DNA of 64,000 nt from positions 80,517 through 144,516 of the forward strand of contig JBAROV010000224.1 of NCBI GenBank assembly GCA_049642465.1, read 5' to 3'. Position numbers and translations under genes: made by a program. The stretch's first letter is position 1, and each line of letters opens with the position of its first letter. Shown in pieces: positions 25,782-34,446 of this stretch. This DNA comes from CAWDPQ01 sp049642465 (GTDB lineage Bacteria; Acidobacteriota; Vicinamibacteria; Vicinamibacterales; 2-12-FULL-66-21). Under the pieces are notes generated by a model. It saw only the letters and a list, made by a program, of their open reading frames with translations, ran no database searches and was not told the DNA's origin.

Positions 25782-27830
25782 ATGGACCCTCTCACTGAAA
25801 TCCAGCGGCTGCGTGAGCAGATCCGCCACCACGAAGAGCAGTACTACATCCACAACGCGCCGGAGATCTCCGATGCCGAATTCGATCGTTTGCTGCACGA
25901 ACTCGAACGGCTGGAGGCGGCGCATCCGGATCTGGTCACGCCCGACTCCCCGACGCAGCGTGTCGCCGGGCGTCCGACCGATGCTTTTCCGACCGTCGAG
26001 CATCTGGTGCCAATGCTCAGCCTCGACAACGCGTACGACGAGGACGATCTGCGCGCATTTGACGAGCGTTTGAGAAGAGGGGCGAGCCTGGGTGACGCAC
26101 CTGTGCCGTACGTCACCGAATTGAAGATTGACGGCTTGAGCATCGCGCTCACCTACGAGCACGGCGTCCTCGTTCGAGGCGCCACGCGAGGCGACGGAGT
26201 GCGCGGCGAGGACGTGACGCCAAACGTGCGCACCATACGTGCGATCCCGCTGGCGCTTCGAGGAGCGCCCCAGGGTCGGATTGAGGTTCGCGGCGAGGTA
26301 TATCTGCCCCGTGCGTCATTCGAGCGCATCAACCGCCAGCGAGAGGAAGAAGGCGAGCCGCTCTTTGCCAATCCTCGAAATGCAGCAGCGGGGACGATGC
26401 GAAACCTCGAGCCCGGATTGGTGGCGCGTCGACGGCTGTCCGCATTCACCTATCAGCTTGTCTTTGGCGCGAACGTGCCCGACGCGCCGAACACCCACTT
26501 CGAGACGTTGACCACGATGAGGCGCTGGGGACTTCCGGTCGAGTCGCACTATCAGGCCTGTCAGGGGATTTCCGAAGTCATCGAGTTCTGCCGCACCTGG
26601 GCCGACAAACGGCGCCTGCTCGACTTCGACACCGACGGCGTTGTGATCAAGCTGGACGACCTCGCGCTCAGAACCCGGCTCGGTTCCACGGCAAAGTTTC
26701 CGCGGTGGGCGACCGCTTTCAAGTTTCCCGCTGAACAAGCCCATACCAGGCTGCTTCGCATCGATGTGAATGTGGGCCGCACGGGGGCCAACACACCCTA
26801 CGCCGTGCTGGAGCCGGTGTTTGTCGCCGGATCCACGATTTCGATGGCGACATTGCACAATGCCGAGGACATTGCGCGAAAAGATTTCCGCGAAGGGGAC
26901 ACAGTTGTCATCGAGAAGGCCGGCGATGTCATTCCTCGCGTCGTGGCTCCCGTGCTGAGTCTCCGGCCCGCCGATGCAAAGCCGTGGCTCATGCCGACGA
27001 CGTGCCGGGAGTGCGGGAGTGAGCTCCACCGCGATGAAGAGGAGGTCGTCTGGCGCTGCGAAAACACGTCGTGCCCCGCAAGACTGCGCAGGGGGCTCGA
27101 ACATTTCGCCTCGCGCAGCGCCATGAATATCGAGGGGCTGGGGGAGTCGCTCGTCGATCAATTAATCGAGCAGGGACTGGTGCACGATTTTGGCGATCTG
27201 TATCACCTGGCCGCATCACAGCTCGAGAACCTCGTCGTGACGCCGCGGGCGCCTCGATCCGATCGTGCCGTGCCGCGAAAGCTCGGCAAGGTGGGCAGGA
27301 ACGTGGTCGAGCAAATCGAGCGGAGCAAAAGCAATGACCTGTCGCGTCTCGTCTACGGGCTGGGGATTCGACATGTCGGGGAGAAGGTGGCCGGCACCCT
27401 TGCGCGGCATTTCCGGACCATGGACGCCATCCTGGACGCGCCGCTCCAACGGCTTCAGACGGCGCCGGAGATTGGGCCGGTCGTCGCCGAGTCCGTGCGG
27501 AGCTTCGCCGACGAGCCGAGAAACCGCGCACTGGTGGCAAAGCTCGCCGACGCAGGCGTCAATATGACGAGCCAGCAGCCGGAGCCGGGGTTGGCGGGAG
27601 GGGGTCCGCTGGCGGGGAAGACGTTCGTTTTGACCGGCACGCTCGCGCAAATGAGCCGCGAAGAGGCCGAAGCGGCCATTGCGCGCCTCGGCGGGAAAGT
27701 TTCGGGGTCGGTGAGCCGAAAGACGTCTTATCTGGTGGTGGGTGCCGATGCCGGAAGCAAGCTGGAAAAAGCCCGGGGGCTGGGTGTGGCAATCCTGACC
27801 GAAGAAGAATTCAGGGCGCTTATAATTTAG
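25782..27830 (+). CDS. ligA: NAD-dependent DNA ligase LigA
   Basis: The 682-residue protein has the complete LigA architecture. The Ia domain with YYIHNAPEISDAEFD binds NAD. The adenylation motif KIDG has its nucleophilic Lys at residue 115. An OB-fold follows (VGRTGANTPYAVLEPV), then a four-Cys zinc finger (CRECGSEL...CENTSCPARL), helix-hairpin-helix repeats and a C-terminal BRCT domain (GGPLAGKTFVLTGTLAQMSR). Length is normal for the family. It joins Okazaki fragments and nicks in repair. Confidence 0.96.
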   Translation: MDPLTEIQRLREQIRHHEEQYYIHNAPEISDAEFDRLLHELERLEAAHPDLVTPDSPTQRVAGRPTDAFPTVEHLVPMLSLDNAYDEDDLRAFDERLRRGASLGDAPVPYVTELKIDGLSIALTYEHGVLVRGATRGDGVRGEDVTPNVRTIRAIPLALRGAPQGRIEVRGEVYLPRASFERINRQREEEGEPLFANPRNAAAGTMRNLEPGLVARRRLSAFTYQLVFGANVPDAPNTHFETLTTMRRWGLPVESHYQACQGISEVIEFCRTWADKRRLLDFDTDGVVIKLDDLALRTRLGSTAKFPRWATAFKFPAEQAHTRLLRIDVNVGRTGANTPYAVLEPVFVAGSTISMATLHNAEDIARKDFREGDTVVIEKAGDVIPRVVAPVLSLRPADAKPWLMPTTCRECGSELHRDEEEVVWRCENTSCPARLRRGLEHFASRSAMNIEGLGESLVDQLIEQGLVHDFGDLYHLAASQLENLVVTPRAPRSDRAVPRKLGKVGRNVVEQIERSKSNDLSRLVYGLGIRHVGEKVAGTLARHFRTMDAILDAPLQRLQTAPEIGPVVAESVRSFADEPRNRALVAKLADAGVNMTSQQPEPGLAGGGPLAGKTFVLTGTLAQMSREEAEAAIARLGGKVSGSVSRKTSYLVVGADAGSKLEKARGLGVAILTEEEFRALII

Positions 27831-27861
27831 CTGGAAGCCGGAAACTGGAAGCTGGAAGCTG
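27831..27861. repeat. Heptamer repeat (CTGGAAG) between ligA and the protease gene
   Basis: The whole ligA-protease spacer consists of CTGGAAG-type 7-nt units and ends at the next ATG. Its reverse complement is the unit of the array at 3004-3085. Confidence 0.65.
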
Positions 27862-29349
27862 ATGCGCCGTTTCACGATTCTCACCGTCACGCTCGTGGCT
27901 CTCGTGGCGTTCCTTGTCGGGCTGATTATTGCCGGCGAGTTCACGCCCGGTCCCGTCGTCTCGACCGCGTCGGGCCCCGCACCGGTCGGTGCGCTCGCTG
28001 GCAGAACGCCGGCGCGCGCGGCCGGGCCGTCGGTCGTGAACTTTGCGGATATCGCCGAACGCATCAATGCGGCGGTTGTCAACGTCGACGCCACTTCCTC
28101 GAAAACGCCGCGCGACCCGCGATTCAGGCGCGCTCCGGACGATTTGGATGCGCCGCGTGAGTTCGACGGTCCCCGACAGGGTTCCGGCAGCGGATTTCTC
28201 ATCGATCGCGACGGGTTCATCCTGACGAACTTCCACGTCATCGACGGCGCCGAACGGATTACCGTGACGCTGGCTGATGGGCGTGCGTTCCGCGGGGAGG
28301 TTGTCGGCACCGACCCGGCCATTGACGTGGCGCTCCTTCGGATTCCCGGCTCTCCGGATCTCCCCGAGGCCCCACTCGGAAACTCAGACAGCTTGCGTGT
28401 GGGCGAGTGGGTCTGTGCGATCGGCAATCCACTTGGCTACGTCCATTCCGTCACCGTGGGCGTGGTCAGTTTCATCGGGCGCAAATTGTTCGACGTCAGC
28501 CTCGACGATTACATCCAAACTGACGCCGCCATCAATTTCGGCAACAGTGGCGGACCACTCATCAACTCAGCCGGCGAGGTCATCGGCATCAACTCGGCGA
28601 TCAGCTCGCGTGCGAGCAACATTGGGTTTGCCGTGCCGATCAATCAGGCGGTCGCGATTCTCCCGCAGCTGAAAACGCGAGGACGTGTTTCGCGCGGATA
28701 TATCGGCGTGTACCTGACGGATGTGACCCCGGCCCTGCAGCGTTCGCTCGGCCTCAGCGTCTCGCATGGCGCCATGGTCCAGGACGTCAGCGCGACGTCT
28801 CCCGCCGAGCGCGCCGGTCTTCGTGCCTACGACGTCATCGTCGAAGTGGACGGTCGTGAGGTGATGAGCAACGAGGAGTTGATTCGTGACATCTCCGCAC
28901 GACAGCCCGGTACCGTCGTGCGTCTCGCCATCCTTCGCGAGGGACATCGCCAGGCGCTGGCCGTGAAGCTCGCGGAACGCCCGAGTCGCGACGAAGCAGA
29001 TGCGTCGGATACGCTCGGCAATCGTCCGCGCCCGCGCGAAACAGATCCGCCGACCGAGCGTTCGATTGGACTGACCGTGCGCGAGCTGGATCGAAATTTC
29101 GTGGGGCGCGCGGAAATCCCGCAAACGGTGCAAGGCGTCGTGATCTCGCGCGTCGATCCCACGGGCGCAGGGTTCCAGGCCCTTCTCCGCCGCGGCATCG
29201 TCATCATGGAGATCAACCGGCGGCCGGTGCGGTCGGTCAGCGACTACGAACGGGCGGTGGCTGCCGCGCGTCCGGGCGATGTGCTCGCGCTCTATGTGTA
29301 CGATCCCACCGTGGCTCAGAAATCCCTTGTTACGGTGACTGTTGAATGA
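27862..29349 (+). CDS. HtrA/DegP-type periplasmic serine protease with two PDZ domains
   Basis: The 495-residue protein has an N-terminal signal anchor (residues about 4-24) and a trypsin-like domain with catalytic His125 (NFHVIDG), Asp155 (AIDVALLRI) and Ser229 (GNSGGPL). Two PDZ domains follow: one around residues 275-370 (GYIGVYLTDVTPAL, AERAGLRAYDVIVEVDG) and one near the C-terminus (GVVISRVDPTGAGFQALLRRG). This is the standard DegP/DegQ layout for periplasmic protein quality control. It overlaps the response regulator gene by 4 bp (ATGA), suggesting that the protease and a sigma-54-type regulator are expressed together, as in envelope stress systems. Confidence 0.93.
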   Translation: MRRFTILTVTLVALVAFLVGLIIAGEFTPGPVVSTASGPAPVGALAGRTPARAAGPSVVNFADIAERINAAVVNVDATSSKTPRDPRFRRAPDDLDAPREFDGPRQGSGSGFLIDRDGFILTNFHVIDGAERITVTLADGRAFRGEVVGTDPAIDVALLRIPGSPDLPEAPLGNSDSLRVGEWVCAIGNPLGYVHSVTVGVVSFIGRKLFDVSLDDYIQTDAAINFGNSGGPLINSAGEVIGINSAISSRASNIGFAVPINQAVAILPQLKTRGRVSRGYIGVYLTDVTPALQRSLGLSVSHGAMVQDVSATSPAERAGLRAYDVIVEVDGREVMSNEELIRDISARQPGTVVRLAILREGHRQALAVKLAERPSRDEADASDTLGNRPRPRETDPPTERSIGLTVRELDRNFVGRAEIPQTVQGVVISRVDPTGAGFQALLRRGIVIMEINRRPVRSVSDYERAVAAARPGDVLALYVYDPTVAQKSLVTVTVE

Positions 29350-30713
29350 AATCTCGGATTCTCGTCATCGACGATGAGGCGGAGATCCGCCGATCCGTGC
29401 GGATGATTCTGGAGTACGAAGGATACGACGTGATTGAGGCGTCGAGCGGTCCCGAAGGCATCACGCTGACCGAAAAAGAGTCGCCCGATCTGATCTTCCT
29501 CGACGTGAAAATGCCTGGCATGGACGGGCTCGAAACGCTCCAGCGGATCAAGGCGGCCAACGACGCGACTCCTGTCGTCATCATCTCAGGACATGGGACC
29601 GTCAGCACCGCGGTTGAGGCCACCAAAGCGGGCGCGTTTGACTTCATCGAGAAGCCGCTGGCCAGCGAGCGCGTGCTCGTGACGATTCGCAACGCGCTCG
29701 ATCAGACCCGCCTCGTCGACGAGAACCGGACGCTCCGCCGCGCGGCGGAATCCCGCCACCAGATGGTGGGCGAGAGCCCGGCGCTGCGCCAGGTATGGGA
29801 CGCCGTCAAACGCGCGGCGCCGACAAACGCGACGGTGCTGCTGCTCGGCGAAAGTGGTGTGGGAAAGGAACTCGTGGCGCGTTCCATCCACCGCAACAGT
29901 TTGCGGAGCCGCGAGCGCTTCGTCCAGGTGAATTGCGCTGCGATTCCCGAGGAACTGATCGAGTCAGAGCTGTTCGGTCACGAGAAGGGTTCGTTTACCG
30001 GCGCGACCGAGAAGCAGATCGGCAAGTTCGAGCAGGCGGATCGCGGAACGATCTTCCTCGACGAAGTCGGCGACATGAGCGCGAAGACCCAGGCGAAGGT
30101 GCTGCGCGTGTTGCAGGAGGGGGAAGTCGAACGGCTCGGATCGGCACGCACGATCAAGGTCGATGTTCGCGTCATTGCCGCGACCAACAAGGATCTCGAG
30201 CAGGAAATCGAGAAGGGCACGTTTCGCGAGGATCTCTACTTCCGACTGAGCGTTGTCCCGATTCGCGTCCCGCCGCTGCGCGATCGCCGTGAAGACATCC
30301 CGTTGCTCGTCCGGCACTTCGCGGATTTGTTCAGCCGCGACAACAATCGAAAGCCGCCGCGTTTCACGACCGGTGCCATTGAATTTCTGCAGCGGGCTCG
30401 CTGGAAGGGGAACGTTCGCGAGCTGAAAAACACCGTCGAACGTCTGATCATCATGACGCCTGGTGACATGGTCGACACGGACGATCTGCGCGATGTGGTC
30501 CGGCTTGAACCCAAGCCTCAGGCGACCGATAATGAGAAGAACCCCAACACGCTGCGCGAGTTCAAGGAATCCGCCGAGCGCGCGTTTCTCGTCGGCAAGC
30601 TTCGCGAGAACAACTGGAACATCTCGAAGACGGCCGAGGTGATCGGCACCCCGCGAAGCAACTTGTATAAGAAACTCGAACAGTACGGGATCAAACAGGA
30701 AGGTGACGGTTAG
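29346..30713 (+). CDS. NtrC-family sigma-54-dependent response regulator
   Basis: The 455-residue protein has a receiver domain with acidic Asp9-Asp10 and phospho-acceptor Asp53 (FLDVKMPGMDG) and Lys in IEKPL. The AAA+ domain has Walker A GESGVGKE, an intact sigma-54 contact loop (GSFTGA in HEKGSFTGATEKQ) and a Walker B region TIFLDEVGDM. The C-terminal Fis-type helix-turn-helix is ENNWNISKTAEVIGTPRSNLYKKLEQYG. Such regulators activate sigma-54 promoters on phosphorylation. No histidine kinase gene is adjacent. Its stop lies only 3 bp before the first pairing base of rnpB, so rnpB must use a promoter inside this gene or readthrough. Confidence 0.94.
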   Translation: MKSRILVIDDEAEIRRSVRMILEYEGYDVIEASSGPEGITLTEKESPDLIFLDVKMPGMDGLETLQRIKAANDATPVVIISGHGTVSTAVEATKAGAFDFIEKPLASERVLVTIRNALDQTRLVDENRTLRRAAESRHQMVGESPALRQVWDAVKRAAPTNATVLLLGESGVGKELVARSIHRNSLRSRERFVQVNCAAIPEELIESELFGHEKGSFTGATEKQIGKFEQADRGTIFLDEVGDMSAKTQAKVLRVLQEGEVERLGSARTIKVDVRVIAATNKDLEQEIEKGTFREDLYFRLSVVPIRVPPLRDRREDIPLLVRHFADLFSRDNNRKPPRFTTGAIEFLQRARWKGNVRELKNTVERLIIMTPGDMVDTDDLRDVVRLEPKPQATDNEKNPNTLREFKESAERAFLVGKLRENNWNISKTAEVIGTPRSNLYKKLEQYGIKQEGDG

Positions 30714-30715
30714 AC

Positions 30716-31189
30716 GCAGCAGACCAGACGATCGCCCCTTCGACTCGCCCCTTAGGGGCTCGCTCAGGGCAGGCCGCTTCGGATTTGAGGCGACCTGTCC
30801 CGAGCGAACCTCGAAGAGGTGAGTCGAGGGAGAGGAAAGTCCGAACTCCGAAGGACAGTGCGCCGGGTAACGCCCGGTCAGGGTGACCTGAAGGAAAGTG
30901 GCACAGAAAACACACAGCTGACGCAGCGCGGCGCGTTTGGCGCCGCGTCGCAAGCAATGGTGAAAAGGTGCGGTAAGAGCGCACCGCGCTCGTGGCAACA
31001 CGGGTGGCAGGCAAAACCCCGCATGGAGCAAGGCCAAATAGGGGAGCGTTTCAGGATGGTCCGTCCGTAGCTCCCGGGTAGGCCGCTTGATCCCGCCAGC
31101 AATGGCGGGGCTAGAGGAATGGTTGTCACCTCGCCGGAGCCCCGAAAGGGGCGAAGGCGGGGAACAGAATTCGGCTTACGGTCTGCTGC
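30716..31189 (+). ncRNA. rnpB: RNase P RNA, class A, with enlarged P3 region
   Basis: The catalytic RNA of RNase P, which trims 5' leaders of tRNA precursors. P1 is a perfect 10-bp pairing of GCAGCAGACC (30716-30725) with GGTCTGCTGC (31180-31189). Conserved segments are in order: GAGGAAAGTCC at 30832-30842, GGTAACGCCCGGTCAGG, GGTGCGGTAAGAGCGCACCG, GAGCAAGGCCAAATAGGGG around 31026-31043, GGGTAGGCCGCTTGA, and ACAGAATTCGGCTTAC before the P1 3' strand. The segment between P2 and GAGGAAAGTCC is about 98 nt, roughly twice the E. coli length, and can form a branched structure closed by CCCTTCGACTC/GAGTCGAGGG. A T-rich run follows the 3' end. Confidence 0.93.
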
Positions 31190-31208
31190 GCTTTTTATTA
31201 AATGGACG

Positions 31209-31248
31209 TCCCGTCCTCCCGACCTCCCGTCCTCCCGTCCTCCCGTTC
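31209..31248. repeat. Octamer repeat (CCTCCCGT) between rnpB and an epimerase gene
   Basis: Four to five tandem 8-nt units of the CCTCCCGA/CCTCCCGT type lie just downstream of rnpB. The unit recurs inside larC and near 42820-42847. Confidence 0.6.
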
Positions 31249-31265
31249 TGATAACGTAGAGCCCC

Positions 31266-32219
31266 ATGGCTCACTACCTTGTCACGGGCGGCGCGGGCTT
31301 CATCGGATCTCACCTCACAGAAGAACTGGTTCGACGCGGACATCGCGTGCGTGTCGCGGACTCTCTCATTACCGGAAAACGGAGCAATGTCGCCCATTTG
31401 CCGGAGGTTGAGTTCCTCGAGGGAGATCTGGCCGATCTCGAGTTCGCGCAGCGCGCAGCCGTCGGCTGCGAGTTCGTCCTGCACCAGGCGGCGATTCCCT
31501 CGGTTCCGCGATCCGTGAAGGATCCAATCTCATCGAACCGAGCCAACGTGGACGGCACGTTGAACATGCTCGTGGCGGCCAGAGATGCCGGCGCCCGCCG
31601 GCTCGTGTTCGCCGGTTCTTCATCCGCTTATGGCAATACACCGACGTTGCCGAAACACGAGCGGATGCCGACCGGTCCGTTGTCGCCCTACGCGCTGCAG
31701 AAGGTGATCGGCGAGCAGTACCTGCAGATGTTCACGCGCCTGTACGGGCTCGAAACGGTCACCATCCGCTACTTCAACGTCTTTGGTCCGCGGCAGGATC
31801 CGTCGTCTCCTTACTCCGGCGTCATTTCGGTGTTCGCCACGGCGCTTCTTCAAAATCGTCCACCGACGATCTTCGGCAACGGCGAGCAGACGCGGGACTT
31901 CACCTATGTCGCCAACGTGGTGGACGGGGTGCTGCGCGCCTGTGAGGCGCCGAAGGCGAACGGCGAGATCATCAACGTCGCAACCGGCGGGCGGATCTCG
32001 CTGAATCAGTTGTTCGAGACGATGAAGCGGCTCGTTGGTGCCACCGTAGAACCCGTGTACTCAGAGGCACGTGCGGGTGACGTGAGCGATTCGCAGGCCG
32101 ACATCAGTCTGGCGCGGGAGATCCTTGGCTACGAACCGACCGTGACGTTCGAGGACGGACTCGCGCGCACCGTTGACTGGTACCGGACGATGGAGCCGGC
32201 GGTCAGCTCGGTACGCTAA
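31266..32219 (+). CDS. Nucleotide-sugar 4-epimerase-like SDR (GalE/WbpP family)
   Basis: The 317-residue extended SDR has NAD-binding GGAGFIG at about residues 8-14, the active-site SSSAYG (residues about 118-123) and YALQK (Tyr/Lys pair around 142-146). FNVFGPRQDP and NGEQTRDFTYVANVV are the substrate-domain motifs of UDP-GlcNAc/UDP-glucose 4-epimerases. It ends with an Arg-rich segment in which AREILGYEPTVTFEDGL sits. The enzyme probably supplies a sugar donor for surface glycan. It is not next to the glycosyltransferase cluster. Confidence 0.88.
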   Translation: MAHYLVTGGAGFIGSHLTEELVRRGHRVRVADSLITGKRSNVAHLPEVEFLEGDLADLEFAQRAAVGCEFVLHQAAIPSVPRSVKDPISSNRANVDGTLNMLVAARDAGARRLVFAGSSSAYGNTPTLPKHERMPTGPLSPYALQKVIGEQYLQMFTRLYGLETVTIRYFNVFGPRQDPSSPYSGVISVFATALLQNRPPTIFGNGEQTRDFTYVANVVDGVLRACEAPKANGEIINVATGGRISLNQLFETMKRLVGATVEPVYSEARAGDVSDSQADISLAREILGYEPTVTFEDGLARTVDWYRTMEPAVSSVR

Positions 32220-32354
32220 AGGAGTGTGCGATGCGCGTGTGTTTGGTACATGAACGGTGTCGAGATCCTCACGGCCGCGCTGCTCGAACGAAACGTCTCG
32301 GCGAACGTTGACTGGCGCATCGTCGGCGTGAAGTAGCCGATCCGTCCGAGTTCG

Positions 32355-32795
32355 ATGCCGCCGCAACGGCTTCTTTGGCGATGTCCACGGTGCGACGCGC
32401 AGTTTCTCGTCGCCAACAGCTTCCATTCCTGCGGCAGGTTCAAGCTGGATGACCTCTTCCTGCGCGCTGAGCCGCACGTCCGCCCTTTGTTCGACCGCCT
32501 GGCGGAGATGGTACGTCAGGCCGGCGACGCGAAACTGATTGCTCAGAAGTCGCGCGCCGTCTTCATGACCCGCATGCGCTTCATCAACGTCCAGGTCCGT
32601 CGCTCGCATCTCGTCATCGGTTTCGTGATGCGCCGGCGCCCCGCGCATCCACGTTTCTGGCGCGTCGAGACGTTCTCTCCCAGAAGTCACGTCGCGTACC
32701 TGCGCGTGCATTCGATCGATGAGTTGAATGCCGACGTTCGCCGCTGGATTCGTGCGGCGCACCAGGCCGGCAGGTACGAACTCGAACGACGCTGA
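32355..32795 (+). CDS. DUF5655-type small protein
   Basis: The 146-residue protein has an N-terminal zinc-ribbon-like CPRCDAQFLVANSFHSC and a C-terminal region (AVFMTRMRFINVQVRRSHLVIGF, HVAYLRVHSIDELNADVRRWI) matching the pattern of DUF5655 proteins. Such domains are often linked to nucleic-acid-related or restriction-type proteins but no function is established. It is preceded by 135 bp containing only short open frames. Confidence 0.72.
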   Translation: MPPQRLLWRCPRCDAQFLVANSFHSCGRFKLDDLFLRAEPHVRPLFDRLAEMVRQAGDAKLIAQKSRAVFMTRMRFINVQVRRSHLVIGFVMRRRPAHPRFWRVETFSPRSHVAYLRVHSIDELNADVRRWIRAAHQAGRYELERR

Positions 32796-33119
32796 GCGAC
32801 TGGGGACTGACTACGCAACTGCTGGAGCGCCGTTCGAGTTGCTGATTCACCCGCGAATCTCCATTCCCGTCACCTCGCGTTGACAATTCGCCCTGCTATT
32901 CGCCCGATCCGGATCCGCCCGTTTCAGTGCGACTGACTCCAACTCCACAGTGTTCAATCGCTTCCACTGACATCACACCACGCCAGCGATCCGGCAGGTG
33001 CCTTGCCCTATCAGGGCGCGGCTTCCGGCTGCGTTCACATAACGGAGTGGCTCGACACCTCACTTTGTTTCAGGCGCCTGCCGGAGGCCTCGTCTCAACT
33101 CAATGGATGGAGGAGTGTC
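32796..33119. other. 324-bp intergenic region upstream of the ComEA-like gene
   Basis: No convincing gene is present. It contains a sigma-54-type promoter-like sequence (listed separately) and an RBS-like GGAGG just before the next start. I see no repeat of the families found elsewhere in the window. Confidence 0.6.
32992..33007 (+). promoter_or_regulatory. Sigma-54 (-24/-12) promoter-like sequence
   Basis: CGGCAGGTGCCTTGCC keeps the invariant GG (-24) and GC (-12) with 10 bases between them, and the TTGC core, against the consensus TGGCAC-N5-TTGCW. Mismatches are at the first, sixth and last positions. It lies about 113 bp upstream of the ComEA-like start, in front of a gene group that ends with a sigma-54-activator homologue. 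Confidence 0.4.
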
Positions 33120-33443
33120 ATGCGCTGGTTCACGTGTGTTCTCGCGATCGTCTGTGTCATGTGCGCGCCGCTCGGCGCACAACAAAAGTCGGCCGGCTCC
33201 AAACCACAGGTGGCTACTGCCGCTGCGCCCGTCAACCTGAATACCGCCAGCGTCTCCGAAATCGCCACGCTCCCTGGCGTCGGTCCGAAGGCCGCTGCAC
33301 GCATCGTCGAATACCGCCAGAAGAACGGCGGGTTCAAGAAGATCGAGGAATTGATGAATGTCAAAGGCGTCGGTGAAAAGAGCTTCCTGAAGCTGAAGCC
33401 ACTCATCACCGTGACGGAGAAGGCCGGTGCGCCACGGCAGTAG
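33120..33443 (+). CDS. Secreted ComEA-like helix-hairpin-helix protein
   Basis: The 107-residue product starts at the ATG at 33120, preceded by GGAGG; an upstream open frame is not used. It has a signal peptide (cleavage near GAQQ) and one pair of helix-hairpin-helix motifs: VNLNTASVSEIATLPGVGPK and GGFKKIEELMNVKGVGEK. This is the DNA-binding C-terminal part of ComEA, which captures DNA in the periplasm during natural transformation. The next genes encode a pseudopilin and a PilZ protein, which supports a role with a pilus or competence machine. Confidence 0.82.
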   Translation: MRWFTCVLAIVCVMCAPLGAQQKSAGSKPQVATAAAPVNLNTASVSEIATLPGVGPKAAARIVEYRQKNGGFKKIEELMNVKGVGEKSFLKLKPLITVTEKAGAPRQ

Positions 33444-33444
33444 A

Positions 33445-34047
33445 GTGAAGACGCCTGTCCGCTCCTCGAGGACAGGCGCCGGCTTTTCGCTCATCGAACT
33501 GCTGTTGTGCGTGGCGATATCCGCGACGTTTCTCGGGATGGCCGTGCCCCTCGCCACGAGCGCCCTCGACGAGATGCGGACAGCGATGGCAGCGAGATAC
33601 GTGGCGGGAAGGATTCTTGCGGCGCGGCTCGACGCTTTACAGCGATCGACTTGCGTCGGGTTTCAGTTCCAGGCGTCGGGGTCTGACTATTCGTTTGCCA
33701 CATACGTCGACGGTAATCAAAACGGCATTCGCACCACCGAGATCGCGAGCGGCATCGATCCGATTGGCATGATGGGAGAACGGCTCGGCGATCGATTTTC
33801 GAGCGTGAGATTTGGGCTGGCCGAGTCGGTGCCGGATCTGGATGGCGTGCGTCAGCTGACAGACAGCGACGGAATCAGGGTTGGCTCGCCACGGATTCTG
33901 ACGCTGAGCCCCGATGGCACCGCGTCTTCCGGCACCGTCTATATCCGCGGGAGCCGAGCCCAATACGCAGTGCGGATCCTCGGTGCCACGGCCAGAACTC
34001 GGGTGTTTCAGTATCAACGGGGAGCGGATCGATGGGTGTTGCGGTAA
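33445..34047 (+). CDS. GspH/FimT-type pseudopilin
   Basis: The 200-residue product (GTG start at 33445, one base after the previous stop; GTG 33427 is also in frame) has a type IV prepilin leader: a short basic leader, the Gly before the cleavage site, then FSLIELLLCVAISATFLGMAV. Glu at +5 (FSLIE) is the assembly residue. The globular C-terminal part has the GspH-like DLDGVRQLTDSDGIR...TLSPDGTASSG. This fits a minor pilin of type IV pili or a type II secretion pseudopilin. It overlaps the PilZ gene. Confidence 0.85.
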   Translation: MKTPVRSSRTGAGFSLIELLLCVAISATFLGMAVPLATSALDEMRTAMAARYVAGRILAARLDALQRSTCVGFQFQASGSDYSFATYVDGNQNGIRTTEIASGIDPIGMMGERLGDRFSSVRFGLAESVPDLDGVRQLTDSDGIRVGSPRILTLSPDGTASSGTVYIRGSRAQYAVRILGATARTRVFQYQRGADRWVLR

Positions 34048-34364
34048 GCGAGCGCAGAGCGCACGAACGGGCGGAAGACGAATGGACGCGAACGGCTAAA
34101 GCCTCGCTCCGACCAGGTTGCCCGATATCAATCGTGAACATCAGCCGCGGCGGCGCTCTCGTCGAGGGCACACAGCCCATGCGGCCCGGGGCTCGCGTGC
34201 TCCTGCAGATCGTGACGGCGACAAACGCATTCGGACTCTCGGCCGTGGTCGTGCGGTGCGGCGTCCGCGCCCTCAGCCTGGACGACGGGGTGATCTACCG
34301 CGGAGCGCTGCGCTTTGACGAGCGGCGCGACTGGACGCGGGAAGTGGCAACCCGGGCAGAGTAA
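34032..34364 (+). CDS. PilZ domain protein, probable c-di-GMP receptor
   Basis: The 110-residue protein is a single PilZ domain. It keeps an RxxxR-like motif at the start (ERRAHER) and the (N/D)xSxxG motif (NISRGGALVEG), the two c-di-GMP ligands. It starts inside the 3' end of the pseudopilin gene (16-bp overlap), so translation is coupled. PilZ proteins commonly regulate pili, motility or exopolysaccharide. The next gene encodes a sigma-54-activator homologue. Confidence 0.85.
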   Translation: MGVAVSERRAHERAEDEWTRTAKASLRPGCPISIVNISRGGALVEGTQPMRPGARVLLQIVTATNAFGLSAVVVRCGVRALSLDDGVIYRGALRFDERRDWTREVATRAE

Positions 34365-34446
34365 CACGTGCCCGGCGACGCGCACGGTTCGACGACGAAA
34401 CAAGGGTATCGACGACCCCGCAATCCGTGAAGCACAGAGACAATCG

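Noticed and set aside
32250..32336. 28-residue open frame upstream of the DUF5655 gene
   Set aside because: Too short and without conserved features or a strong RBS; not supported as a gene.
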